From contig CAVVXS010000009.1 of NCBI GenBank assembly GCA_963752225.1, positions 620,001 through 684,000 on the forward strand: DNA of 64,000 nucleotides, written 5' to 3'. This DNA is from JBBROS01 sp963752225 (GTDB taxonomy: Bacteria; Pseudomonadota; Alphaproteobacteria; Acetobacterales; Acetobacteraceae). Each line of letters opens with the position of its first letter. The first letter of the stretch is position 1. The notes under the pieces are model-generated. The model made no database searches. It saw only the letters and a list, made by a program, of their open reading frames with translations, and had not been told where the DNA came from. The translations under genes were made by a program, and so were the position numbers. This document shows positions 51,822 to 60,852 of this stretch, piece by piece.

Positions 51822-53831
51822 TTGCCGCACCGACTGCACCGCCCGCCCGCGGTTCCGCTGGTCACGATCGACCCGCACACCAGCGTCTGGTCGATGGCCG
51901 ACCGGCTGACGGACGATTGGCCGCGCCACTGGACCGGAACCAAGATGGCGCTCTACGCCGTGCTCCGCGTCGACGGCGTGGCCTACCGCTTGGTGGGCGG
52001 TCCCGAGTTCCTCGCGCAAGCCGCCGAGCAGGTCTCGCTGACCGTCGCCGCGACCACCACCACCGCCGTGTTCCACGCCGGGCCGGTGGAGCTGACGCTG
52101 ACGTTCACGACGCCGCTGCTGCCGGACGACCTCGACCTGCTGTCGCGTCCGGTGACCTATATCGGCCTTCGTGCGCAAGCGCTCGACGACGCCGCGCACG
52201 ACGTCGCCGCCTATCTCGACATGACCGGAGAATGGGCGGTGAACCTGCCGCACGAGCGGATCACCTGGGCGGTCGATCAGGCGCCGGGCCTGCATGTCGC
52301 GGCGCTGCGCTCGGAGCGGCAGCGCGTCCTGCCCGAAGCCGGCGACCACCGCCGCATCGAATGGGGCACCGCCATCCTCGCCATCCCGGCCGGCGCGGGC
52401 GAGGTCCTGGTCGGCGATATCGACGCCTGCCGCGACGGCTTCGCGCGCACCGGCCGGCTCACTGCCGAGGGGCTCCGGGCGCCCCCGCGCAAGGTCGACT
52501 ACAACTCCGACGCGGTCGCCGCCGCCCGCCTGCCGCTCGAGCCCGGCGGCCCCCCCGCCACGGTCCTCGTCGCCTACGACGACGAGTGGTCGATCGAGCA
52601 CATGGGTCGCCGCCTGCGCCCGTGGTGGCGCCGCGACCCGGCCACCGGCCTGCACGACATGCTGGCCGCTGCCCTCCGCGACGGCCCGGCGGTCCTGGCG
52701 CGATGCCGCCGGTTCGACGCCGCGCTGGCGGATCGCGCCGACGCCGCCGGCGGCCCCGCCTACGCCGACCTGCTCTCGCTCACCTGGCGCCAAGCCATCG
52801 CCGCGCACAAGCTGGTCCAGGGCGCCGATGGGCAGATGCTGTTCTTCTCCAAGGAGAACTTCTCCAACGGCTGCATCGCGACCGTGGACGTCACCTACCC
52901 GTCGGCGCCGCTGTTCCTGCTGTTCGCGCCATCCCTGCTGCGCGCGATGCTCGACCCGGTGATCGCCTACTGCGCGTCGGACGACTGGCCGCACCCCTTT
53001 CCCGCCCACGACCTCGGCACCTACCCGATCGCCAACGGCCAAACCTACCGCGACTTCCAGCTCCGGCGCGGTGCGGCGGAGAACATCGTCGAAACGCAGA
53101 TGCCGATCGAGGAGGCCGGCAACATGCTGATCCTGGTCGCCGCCCTCGCCCGCGCCGACGGTGACCCGGCCTATGCCGCGCGGCACTGGGCGCTGCTGAG
53201 CCAATGGGCCGGTTACCTCGCCGACCACGGCTTCGACCCGCAGGAACAGCTCTGCACCGACGACTTCTCCGGCGTGCTCGGCCATAACGTGAACCTGTCC
53301 GCCAAGGCCATCATGGGCCTCGGCGCCTACGCCCAGCTCGCGCGGAAGACCGGGCACGACGAGGCCGCGGCCCGCTTCCGCGCCATTGCCGAAGGGTTCG
53401 CGCGCGACTGGCTGGCGCAGGCACGCGACGGCGACGGCACGCGGCTGGCGTTCGACCAGCCCGGCAGCTGGAGCCTGAAATACAATCTGGTCTGGGACCG
53501 CCTGCTCGGCCTGGAGCTGTTTCCTGCGGCCGAGCTACGGCGCGAGCAGACGTTCTATCGCACGAAGGCCGCGCCCTACGGCGTCCCGCTCGACGGTCGC
53601 GGGTCGATCACCAAGCCGGAATGGATGCTGTGGGCTGCCTGCCTCACCGACGACCCCGACCTGTTGCGCGACTGGTCCGAGCGCCTCGTGCGCTACGCCA
53701 ACGAGACCCCGAGCCGCGTCCCGTTCAGCGACCTGTTCTTCACCGATAGCGCCCGCAAGATGGGGTTCCAGGCACGCTCGGTGGTCGGCGGCCTCGCCAT
53801 CGCGCTTCTTGCGGAACACTGGGGGCGTTGA
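51822..53831 (+). CDS. Glutaminase A (GtaA)-like, DUF4965/DUF5127/DUF1793 protein
   Basis: A 669-residue protein with the multi-domain layout known from fungal GtaA and many bacterial polysaccharide loci. An N-terminal beta domain (PAVPLVTIDPHTSVWSMADRLTDDWPRHWTG) is followed by an alpha/alpha toroid domain (SLTWRQAIAAHKLVQ, FSKENFSNGCIATVDVTYPSAPLFLLF, HNVNLSAKAIMGLGAYA). The name glutaminase comes from one fungal protein; the fold resembles glycosidases. There is no signal peptide, so it is cytoplasmic like the GH51 enzyme. TTG 51822 has AGGAGG 8 bases upstream and was chosen over TTG 51783. Divergence from the sugar importer suggests a glycosidase role, which is an inference. Confidence 0.8.
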   Translation: MPHRLHRPPAVPLVTIDPHTSVWSMADRLTDDWPRHWTGTKMALYAVLRVDGVAYRLVGGPEFLAQAAEQVSLTVAATTTTAVFHAGPVELTLTFTTPLLPDDLDLLSRPVTYIGLRAQALDDAAHDVAAYLDMTGEWAVNLPHERITWAVDQAPGLHVAALRSERQRVLPEAGDHRRIEWGTAILAIPAGAGEVLVGDIDACRDGFARTGRLTAEGLRAPPRKVDYNSDAVAAARLPLEPGGPPATVLVAYDDEWSIEHMGRRLRPWWRRDPATGLHDMLAAALRDGPAVLARCRRFDAALADRADAAGGPAYADLLSLTWRQAIAAHKLVQGADGQMLFFSKENFSNGCIATVDVTYPSAPLFLLFAPSLLRAMLDPVIAYCASDDWPHPFPAHDLGTYPIANGQTYRDFQLRRGAAENIVETQMPIEEAGNMLILVAALARADGDPAYAARHWALLSQWAGYLADHGFDPQEQLCTDDFSGVLGHNVNLSAKAIMGLGAYAQLARKTGHDEAAARFRAIAEGFARDWLAQARDGDGTRLAFDQPGSWSLKYNLVWDRLLGLELFPAAELRREQTFYRTKAAPYGVPLDGRGSITKPEWMLWAACLTDDPDLLRDWSERLVRYANETPSRVPFSDLFFTDSARKMGFQARSVVGGLAIALLAEHWGR

Positions 53832-53894
53832 GGCAGGACTCTGCCCTGGTGGGGCCGGCGGCCGCAGGCCCGCTCAGCCGGGCCTGGGGCTCGG

Positions 53895-55793
53895 CTACAT
53901 CTCGACCTTAGTTCCGAGTTCAACCACGCGTTGCGGCGGGATCAGGAAGTAATCGGGCGCGCGGACGGCGTTGCGCGTCATGAAGGCGTAGATGCGCTCC
54001 TGCCAGCGCGGCAGGTCGGGACGCAACGAGGGCACGGGGGTTTCGCGGCCCAAGAAGAACGATGCGGAGTCCGGGTCGCAGCCGACCTGGTCGCGATGCG
54101 CTGCCAGCGCCGCCGGCACGTCCGGCTTCTCGGCGAAGCCGAACCGCAGCTCGACCTGGCGGAACCCGTGCGACAGGTCGGTGACCGTCAGCCGGTCCGC
54201 TTCCGCCAAATGCGGTGAGCGGGCGGTCACCACCCGCAGCAGCAGCACGTGGTCGTGCAGCACGCCGTTGTGCTTCAGGTTGAGCGCCAGCGCCGCCGGC
54301 ACGTTCTCCCACTGCTTGGCGAAATAGACCGCGGTGCCCGGCCTGCGCACCGGCGCGCCGGGCTGGCCGAGCCCGGCGATGAACGATGCGAGCGGCTGCG
54401 AGTCGGCGTCGCGCTTGGCAAACGCGATGGCGCGGCCGCGACGCCAGCTCAGCATGGTCGTCAGCGCGATGGCGCCGACCAGCAGCGGGAACCAGCCGCC
54501 GGCGGGGATCTTGTGCACGTTGGCGGAAACGAAGGTGAGGTCGAGCAGGAGGAACAGGCACGCCACCGGAAGCACGAGCGCGACAGGCCAGCGCCACACG
54601 CCCCAGGCGACGGTGGCAACCAGCACCGAGGTGACCATCATGTCGCCCGCCACCGCGATGCCGTAGGCATTGGCGAGCGCGTCCGAGCTGCGGAACCCGA
54701 ACACCAGCGCCAGCACGGCGGCGACCAGCAGCCAGTTCAGTTGCGGCACGTAGACTTGCCCCGCCGATTCGGCCGAAGTCTGCCGCACCTCGAGACGCGG
54801 CAGCGCGCCGAACTGGATCGCCTGCTGCACCAGCGCGAACGCGCCGGAGATCACCGCCTGGCTCGCGATCACCGTGGCCGCGGTCGTCAGCAGCACCACC
54901 GGCAGCAGCAGCCAGCCGGGGAACAGCAGGAAGAACGGGTTCGCCGCGGCTTCGGGATGCGACAGCACCAGCGCCCCCTGGCCGAGGTAGTTCAGCACCA
55001 GGGCCGGCAGCACCAGCACGAACCAGTCCACCCGGATCGCATGGCGGCCGAAATGCCCCATGTCGGCGTAAAGCGCCTCGCCGCCGGTCAGCGCCAGGAA
55101 CACCGAACCGAGCACGCTGAACGCCACCCAGCCGTTGGCGTGCCTGACATAGGCGAGCGCATGCCGCGGATCGAGCGCCGCCAGAACGCCGGGCTGGACG
55201 GCCACGTGCACGAGCCCGGCGACCGCCAGCAGCGCGAACCACACCGCCATCACCGGGCCGAACAGCGCGCCCATCTTGCCGCTGCCGCGCCGTTGGATCG
55301 CGAACAGCCCGAGCAAAATTCCGGCCGCGATCGGCAGCACGTACGGCTTGAACACCGTCGTGACGAGTTCCAGCCCCTCGATTGCGCTCAGCACCGAGAT
55401 CGCCGGCGTGATCATCGCGTCGCCGAAGAACAACGACGCCCCGGCCAGCCCCACCACGAGCAGCACGCCCTGCATGCGGCCGGCCGCCGGCAACGCCAGC
55501 GACAGCAGCGCCACCGTGCCGCCCTCGCCCTGGTTGTCGGCGCGCATGACGAACACGACGTATTTGACGGCGACGATCAGCACCACCGCCCAGAACACCA
55601 GCGACAGCACGCCGAGCACCGTCGCCTCGGCCGACGCATCCCCGGCCGCCCGCAGCAACTCGCGGAACGCATAGATCGGGCTCGTGCCGATGTCGCCGAA
55701 CACCACGCCGAGCGCGCCCAGCAGCAGCGCCGAGCGGACGGGATGCCCGGCTGCCGCCGGCGTGGAAACGGCTGCCGCGGAGGAGCCGGTCAT
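53895..55793 (-). CDS. kup: Low-affinity potassium transporter Kup
   Basis: Kup is a proton-coupled K+ uptake protein of the inner membrane. The 632-residue protein has twelve predicted helices and the family signatures ALGVVFGDIGTSPIYAFRELL (start of helix 1), VMRADNQGEGGTVALLSLAL, and FFGDAMITPAISVLSAIEGLEL. The C-terminal cytoplasmic domain has the pattern YFAKQWENVPAALALNLKHNGVLHDHVLLL. The ATG overlaps the stop of a small upstream ORF by 4 bases (ATGA), so expression may be coupled to leader translation. No regulator adjoins it. Confidence 0.96.
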   Translation of the reverse strand: MTGSSAAAVSTPAAAGHPVRSALLLGALGVVFGDIGTSPIYAFRELLRAAGDASAEATVLGVLSLVFWAVVLIVAVKYVVFVMRADNQGEGGTVALLSLALPAAGRMQGVLLVVGLAGASLFFGDAMITPAISVLSAIEGLELVTTVFKPYVLPIAAGILLGLFAIQRRGSGKMGALFGPVMAVWFALLAVAGLVHVAVQPGVLAALDPRHALAYVRHANGWVAFSVLGSVFLALTGGEALYADMGHFGRHAIRVDWFVLVLPALVLNYLGQGALVLSHPEAAANPFFLLFPGWLLLPVVLLTTAATVIASQAVISGAFALVQQAIQFGALPRLEVRQTSAESAGQVYVPQLNWLLVAAVLALVFGFRSSDALANAYGIAVAGDMMVTSVLVATVAWGVWRWPVALVLPVACLFLLLDLTFVSANVHKIPAGGWFPLLVGAIALTTMLSWRRGRAIAFAKRDADSQPLASFIAGLGQPGAPVRRPGTAVYFAKQWENVPAALALNLKHNGVLHDHVLLLRVVTARSPHLAEADRLTVTDLSHGFRQVELRFGFAEKPDVPAALAAHRDQVGCDPDSASFFLGRETPVPSLRPDLPRWQERIYAFMTRNAVRAPDYFLIPPQRVVELGTKVEM

Positions 55794-55930
55794 GGCCGCA
55801 CGTCCCCGCCACCGGCCGCGGAGACGCCGGCCGCGGCTGCGGCGCCACGCTGCGCCGGCCCGACCGCGCGGGCGAGGTTGTGGGCCGCGTCGATCAGCGC
55901 GACGTGGAAATTATCGATCAACCCGGCCAT
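55790..55930 (-). CDS. Small ORF coupled to kup, hypothetical leader
   Basis: A 46-residue open frame, MAGLIDNFHVALIDAAHN... with an alanine/glycine-rich C-terminus, ending in TGA that overlaps the kup ATG (ATGA). ATG 55930 has AGGAG 7 bases upstream, which the longer GTG at 55999 lacks. The N-terminal 20 residues look amphipathic. No family is recognised. Ribosome site plus overlap favour a translated leader; low complexity of the tail is a reason for doubt. Confidence 0.45.
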   Translation of the reverse strand: MAGLIDNFHVALIDAAHNLARAVGPAQRGAAAAAGVSAAGGGDVRP

Positions 55931-56064
55931 ACCCGCTCCTGCCATCAGGGCGCCACCCTGTCCAGCGAGCGCGTCGATGTCACCTGCCGGTCGCGTCACG
56001 TTGCCGCAATTGCACGGCGGTTCTAGGGTTTATTGCCGCCTCACCGGAGCGTGTTCGAGACCCG

Positions 56065-57416
56065 ATGCCCCCGCCCACTCCCATCAAGCTCGGCCTCTCC
56101 ATGCGCTACCTCGGCTATCACGCCGCGGCTTGGCGCCATCCGGACGCCGACCCGAACGGCGCGTCCAAGCTCAGCCACTTCGTGCGGATCGCGCAAACGG
56201 CGGAGGCGGCCAAGCTCGACATGCTGTTCCTGGCCGACGGCATCGGCATCCGCGCCAAGGACGAGCCGCCGGGCGCGCTGTGCCGATCGGCGCAAACCGC
56301 CGAGCTGGAGCCGATCACCCTGCTGTCCGCGCTGGCCGCGGTCACCAACCGCATCGGCCTGGTCGCCACCGCGTCCACCACCTACAACGAACCGTTCCAC
56401 ATCGCCCGCAAATACGCCTCGCTCGACCACCTCAGCGGCGGGCGGGCCGGCTGGAACGTCGTCACCTCCTGGTCGGACGCCGAGGCGCGCAACTTCAACC
56501 GCGACTCCCACCTCGACTACGAAACCCGCTACGAGCGCGCGGCCGAGTTCGTGGAGGTAGTCGAAGGGCTGTGGGACAGCTGGGAAAGCGACGCCCTGGT
56601 CACCGACAAGGCGTCGGGCGTGTTCTTCGATCCGGCCAAGCTGCACGCGCTCGATCACCGGGGCAAGCACTTCAAGGTGCGCGGGCCGCTGAGCGTCAAG
56701 CGCACGCCGCAGGGCCGGCCGCTGATCGTGCAGGCCGGGGCGTCCGACGCGGGCATCGACATCGCCGCCCGCAGCGCCGACGTGGTCTACTCCGTCACGC
56801 ATGAGCTCGGCGCCGCCAAGCGCTACTACGACACCCTGAAGGGTCGGCTGGCCCGCCACGGACGGGCGCCCGGCGACCTGCTGATCATGCCGGGCATCAC
56901 CCATTTCGTCGGCCGCACCGAAGCCGAAGCGCGGAGCAAGTACCGATGAGCTCAACGCGCTGGTCGACCCGAGGCTGGGCCTGTCCTACCTGTATGGACA
57001 GATGGGTGACCTGTCCGGCTACGACCTCGATGGCCCGGTGCCGGAGCCGACCAACCCCCAGGTGCGCAGCATCGCCAAGAACCTGCTGGCGCTGGCCGCC
57101 CGCGACCGGCTCACGATCCGGCAGCTTTATACCACCGTCGCCGCCGGGTTCGGCACCCGCGTCGTGATCGGCACCCCGGCGCAAGTGGTGGACGACATGC
57201 AGGAATGGATCGAGGCCGGCGTCGCCGACGGCTTCAACCTGTGCCCGCCGCTGCTGCCCGGCAGCCTCGACGACTTCGTCGCCCTGGTGCTGCCGGAGCT
57301 GCGCCGCCGCGGCCTGTTCCGGACCGAGTACCGAGCACGCGACCCTGCGCGGCAATCTGGGGCTGCCGACGCCGCGCAACCGCTACGAGGCCGCGCGCGC
57401 CGCCGCCGTCCCTTGA
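56065..57416 (+). pseudogene. Flavin-dependent monooxygenase (NtaA/SnaA/DszA family) with two +1 insertions
   Basis: A luciferase-fold FMNH2-dependent monooxygenase. From ATG 56065 the frame reads LGLSMRYLGYHAAAWRHPDAD, LDMLFLADGIGIR, VTNRIGLVATASTTYNEPFHIARKYASLDHLSGGRAGWNVVTSW and RPLIVQAGASDAG, all typical. It stops at SKYR-stop near 56949. Removing one C at 56943/56944 restores SKYDELNALVDP and the frame continues to EYR near 57331. Removing one C at 57331/57332 then gives EYEHATLRGNLGLP and the stop at 57414-57416. The repaired protein has 449 residues, normal for the family. Both extra C's are in the string GTACCGA. These are errors or decay unless frameshifting is programmed. Confidence 0.85.
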
Positions 57417-57440
57417 CGCGGGGCAAGGGCGGTAACCCGG

Positions 57441-58382
57441 TCAGGGCGGCTCGACGACGCCGGCGCGCTCGGTGATGGGGCCGTACTGGTCCGGGCGGCG
57501 GTGCGCGGCGAAGTTGAACATCTTCTCCTTGCCCTGCCGGCACAGGTCGAGGTCGCAGTCGGCGACCAGCAGCTCGTCGCCGAGGCTCGCCGCTTCGGCG
57601 ACGATGCGGCCATTCGGGTCGACGATGCACGAGCCGCCGATCAGCCCGGACCCGTCCTCGGTCCCGGCCTTCGCGACCGCCACCGCCCAGGTCGCGTTCA
57701 TGTAGGCATTGGCCTGCACCACCAGCTTGGAATGGAAGGTGCGCAGCGCCGCGTCCTCGGCATCGCCGCCGTTCGGGTCGTAGGCGGCGGAGTTGTAGCC
57801 GACGCACACCAGCTCGACGCCCTGCAGCCCGAGCACGCGCCAGGCTTCCGGCCAGCGCCGGTCGTTGCAGATCATGGTGCCGATGATCGCCCCGCCCCAG
57901 TCCGGGCCGGCGCGGAAGGCCGGGAAGCCGAGGTCGCCGTAGTCGAAGTAGCGCTTCTCGAGCTGCTGGAAGCGGGCGCCCGGCCGCGGCTCGGTCGAGC
58001 CCGGCAGATGCACCTTGCGGTAATGGCCGAGGATGGCGCCGTCTGGTCGCACCAGCGCGGCGCTGTTGAACCGCTTGCCCTCCGCGGTGAGCTCGGCGTA
58101 GCCGACGGAGAAGCCGACCCCGAGCGCGCGGGCGCGGTCGAACAAGGGCTGCACCGCCGGGTTCGGCATTGCGCGCTCGAAGAAGCCGTCGAGTTCGGCC
58201 CCGTCCAGCAGCCAGCGCGGAAAGAAGGTGGTGAACGCCAACTCGGGGAACACCACCAGCTTCGCGCCCGACGCAGCCGCGCCGTCCAGCAGCGCGATCA
58301 TGCGCGCCAAGGTGTGCGCCCGGGTGTCGGAGCGCTGGATGCCGCCCATCTGGGCGGCCGCTAGGCGGAGGGTTCGGGTCAA
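57441..58382 (-). CDS. Carbon-nitrogen hydrolase, N-carbamoyl-D-amino-acid hydrolase-like
   Basis: A nitrilase-superfamily amidohydrolase of 313 residues. The catalytic triad is Glu47 (VFPELAF), Lys123 (YRKVHLPG) and Cys172 (MICNDRRWPEAWR). Positions and motifs closely match the Agrobacterium D-carbamoylase, where the residues are near 47, 127 and 172, and MICNDRRW is characteristic. It would release CO2 and NH3 from an N-carbamoyl compound, or act on a related amide. TTG 58382 has AAGGAAG 6 bases upstream. It converges on the monooxygenase pseudogene and diverges from the enolase-family gene across 220 bp. No hydantoinase gene is in the window. Confidence 0.9.
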   Translation of the reverse strand: MTRTLRLAAAQMGGIQRSDTRAHTLARMIALLDGAAASGAKLVVFPELAFTTFFPRWLLDGAELDGFFERAMPNPAVQPLFDRARALGVGFSVGYAELTAEGKRFNSAALVRPDGAILGHYRKVHLPGSTEPRPGARFQQLEKRYFDYGDLGFPAFRAGPDWGGAIIGTMICNDRRWPEAWRVLGLQGVELVCVGYNSAAYDPNGGDAEDAALRTFHSKLVVQANAYMNATWAVAVAKAGTEDGSGLIGGSCIVDPNGRIVAEAASLGDELLVADCDLDLCRQGKEKMFNFAAHRRPDQYGPITERAGVVEPP

Positions 58383-58602
58383 TGCTGCTTCCTTGCGGGT
58401 GAAACGGGCTCGGGCCGGGCAGAAGCGCGCCGGGGCCGCCGCGCCGACCGGCGTTCTGCAAGGTATCGCCCGGCACGGCAACGGCGGCCGGCGCCGGCGC
58501 CCCGCATCTTTCCCAACTGCGGCCGCCGCTGTTAGGCTCCACTTCAGGCGGGGCACGCGCCGCGCGATGGCTGCACGGCAGGCGCGGGCCGGGAGGAAGC
58601 GT

Positions 58603-59802
58603 ATGAAGATCACCGCCATCGAGACGCTGCGGACGGCCGAGTTCGCCAACGTGCTCTGGGTGCGCGTCCACACCGACGCCGGGCTGGTCGGCTTGGGCGA
58701 GACGTTCTACGGCGCGGCCGCGGTCGAAGCGCATCTGCACGACACGCTGGCCGGGCGGCTGCTGGGCCGCGACCCGCTGCGGATCGAGGCGCTGCACCGC
58801 GAGATGCTGAACCTGCCGATGGCGCAGTCGAGCACCGGCGTCGAGTACCGCGCCGCCTCGGCGGTCGACATCGCGCTATGGGACCTGTTCGGCAAGCATT
58901 GCGGCCAGCCGGTGCACCAGATGCTGGGTGGCCTGTGCCGGGACCGCCAGCGCATCTACAACACCTGCGCCGGCTATGGCTACGTGCGCTCGAACAACAT
59001 CAAGCCGGTCTCGACCTGGAATTTCGACGCCGACGCCGGACCCTACGAGGACCTGCACGGCTTCATGACCCGGGCCGACGCGGTCGCCGAGAGCCTGCTC
59101 GAAGCCGGCATCACGGCGATGAAGATCTGGCCGTTCGACCCGGCCGCAATCGCCAATGACGGCATGACGCTCTCGCCCACTGAGCTTAAATCCGCACTCG
59201 AGCCCTTTGAAAAAATCCGCCGCGCGGTCGGCGACCGGATGGAGATCATGGTGGAGTTCCACTCGTTGTGGAACCTGCCGATGGCCAAGAAGATCGCCCG
59301 CTGGCTCGAGCCGTACGGCCCGACCTGGTATGAGGACCCGATCCGGATGAACTCGCCCCAGGCGCTGGCGGAGTTGGCGCGGTCCACCGACGTGTGGGTC
59401 TGCGCCAGCGAAACGCTCGGCAGCCGGTTCCCCTACAAGGACATGCTGGACCGGGACGCGATTGGTGTCGTCATGGCGGACCTGTGCTGGACCGGCGGCT
59501 TGACCGAGGGGCGCAAGATCGCCGCCATGGCCGACACCTATCACCGCCCGTTCGCGCCGCACGACTGCGTCGGCCCGGTCGGCTTCGTCGCCGGCATCCA
59601 CGCCTCGTTCAGCCAGCCCAACACGCTGATCCAGGAAAGCGTGCGCGCCTTCTACACCGGCTGGTATCGCGAGCTCGTCACCGTCATGCCGGTGATCGAC
59701 AACGGCTTCGTGCTGCCGATGGAGGGGCCGGGCCTGGGCACCGAGCTGCTGCCCGCGGTGTTCGAGCGCCCGGACCTCACCGTGCGCCGGTCGGAGGCGT
59801 GA
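58603..59802 (+). CDS. Enolase-superfamily enzyme (mandelate racemase/muconate lactonizing family)
   Basis: A 399-residue protein that would abstract a proton next to a carboxylate, usually in acid-sugar dehydration or racemisation. It has the family capping domain (MKITAIETLRTAEFANVLWVRVHTDAGLVGLGETF) and barrel with AMKIWPFDP, three metal ligands in MVEFHSLWNLP, WYEDPI and CASETLGS, and FAPHDCVGPVG with a likely catalytic His. Length is normal. GGGAGGAAG precedes ATG 58603. It leads a plus-strand unit with the TRAP genes, so a role in metabolising the imported acid is likely; which acid is unknown. Confidence 0.9.
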   Translation: MKITAIETLRTAEFANVLWVRVHTDAGLVGLGETFYGAAAVEAHLHDTLAGRLLGRDPLRIEALHREMLNLPMAQSSTGVEYRAASAVDIALWDLFGKHCGQPVHQMLGGLCRDRQRIYNTCAGYGYVRSNNIKPVSTWNFDADAGPYEDLHGFMTRADAVAESLLEAGITAMKIWPFDPAAIANDGMTLSPTELKSALEPFEKIRRAVGDRMEIMVEFHSLWNLPMAKKIARWLEPYGPTWYEDPIRMNSPQALAELARSTDVWVCASETLGSRFPYKDMLDRDAIGVVMADLCWTGGLTEGRKIAAMADTYHRPFAPHDCVGPVGFVAGIHASFSQPNTLIQESVRAFYTGWYRELVTVMPVIDNGFVLPMEGPGLGTELLPAVFERPDLTVRRSEA

Positions 59803-59836
59803 CCCGGCGCCGGCCACGACAACAGGGAGATTATCT

Positions 59837-60847
59837 ATGACCGCACTCCATCGACGCCGGCTGCTCGGGGCCGCGGCCGCCGTGCTTGCGTCTCCGGCGC
59901 TGATCGGACGCGCGCGGGCGGCGACGTCTCTGAAGGTTTCGACGTCGTTCCCGAACGATCCGAACTTCTCGACCGCGCGGATCTGGTACGACCTGTTCCT
60001 CCCGCACCTGAAGGAGGCGACCGACGGCGCCGTCACCACCCAGTTCTTCCCCGACAACCAGCTTGGCCAAGAGGCCGACGTGGTCAGCCAGGTCAAAATG
60101 GGCGTGGTCGACATGATGCTGGTCGGCACCCCGATCTGGACCAATATCGTGCCGGAATGCGGCGTGTTCGACCTCGGCTATTTGTTCCAGGACTATGACC
60201 ACTTGCGCCGGGCGTCGGCGACGCCGGCGGCCGCCGCCTTGCAGCAGCTGCTGGTGCAAAAGGCCGGCGCGCATTTCCCGTCCTGGGGCCGTAATCTCGG
60301 CGCTCGCAACTTCCTCACCAAGTTCAGCTTCACCGATCCGGCCGGCTTGGCCGGCAAGAAGATCCGCTCGCTGCCGAACCCGGTGGTGACCGAGACGGTG
60401 CGGCTGATGGGCGCCGCGGCGACGCCGATGGCGTTCGGCGAGATCTACACCGGACTGCAGGCAGGCGTGATCGACGGGCTCGAGCACGACGCGCCGACCA
60501 TCCTTGCCAGCAAGTTCTACGAAACGGCCAAGACCTTCACCTTGACCCGGCATATCTACAACCCGTTCGGCGCGTTCATCAGCGACCGTACCCTCAAGCG
60601 CCTGCCCGCCGCCCAGCGCGACGGCCTGCTGCTGGCGGTCAAGGCCGCCACCGACCAGCATTTCGACCGGGCTGCCCAGGTCGAAACCAGTGCGATCGAG
60701 CAGTTGCAGAAACTCGGGGTGACGGTCGCCGAATGCGACCGCTCGGTGTTCCGTGAACGGGTCCGGCCGATGTGGGACCGCTTCGCCGAACGGACGCCGG
60801 GTGCGAAGGCGCTGCTCGACGCGGTGCAGCAGACCGCCACGGCCTGA
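59837..60847 (+). CDS. TRAP transporter substrate-binding protein (DctP type)
   Basis: The periplasmic receptor of a TRAP transporter, 336 residues, binding an organic acid. A Tat-like signal (LHRRRLLGAAAAVLASPALIGRARA) starts it. DctP-type features include LKVSTSFPNDPNFSTARIWYDLF, FFPDNQLGQEADVVSQVKMGVVDMML and KIRSLPNPVVTETVRLMGAAATPMAFGEIYTGLQAGVIDG, with the conserved arginine (IRSLPNP) that contacts the carboxylate. Start ATG 59837 has AGGGAG upstream. It lies 34 bp after the enolase-family gene and 5 bp before the permease, so all three probably share one mRNA. Confidence 0.93.
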   Translation: MTALHRRRLLGAAAAVLASPALIGRARAATSLKVSTSFPNDPNFSTARIWYDLFLPHLKEATDGAVTTQFFPDNQLGQEADVVSQVKMGVVDMMLVGTPIWTNIVPECGVFDLGYLFQDYDHLRRASATPAAAALQQLLVQKAGAHFPSWGRNLGARNFLTKFSFTDPAGLAGKKIRSLPNPVVTETVRLMGAAATPMAFGEIYTGLQAGVIDGLEHDAPTILASKFYETAKTFTLTRHIYNPFGAFISDRTLKRLPAAQRDGLLLAVKAATDQHFDRAAQVETSAIEQLQKLGVTVAECDRSVFRERVRPMWDRFAERTPGAKALLDAVQQTATA

Positions 60848-60852
60848 GCCCG

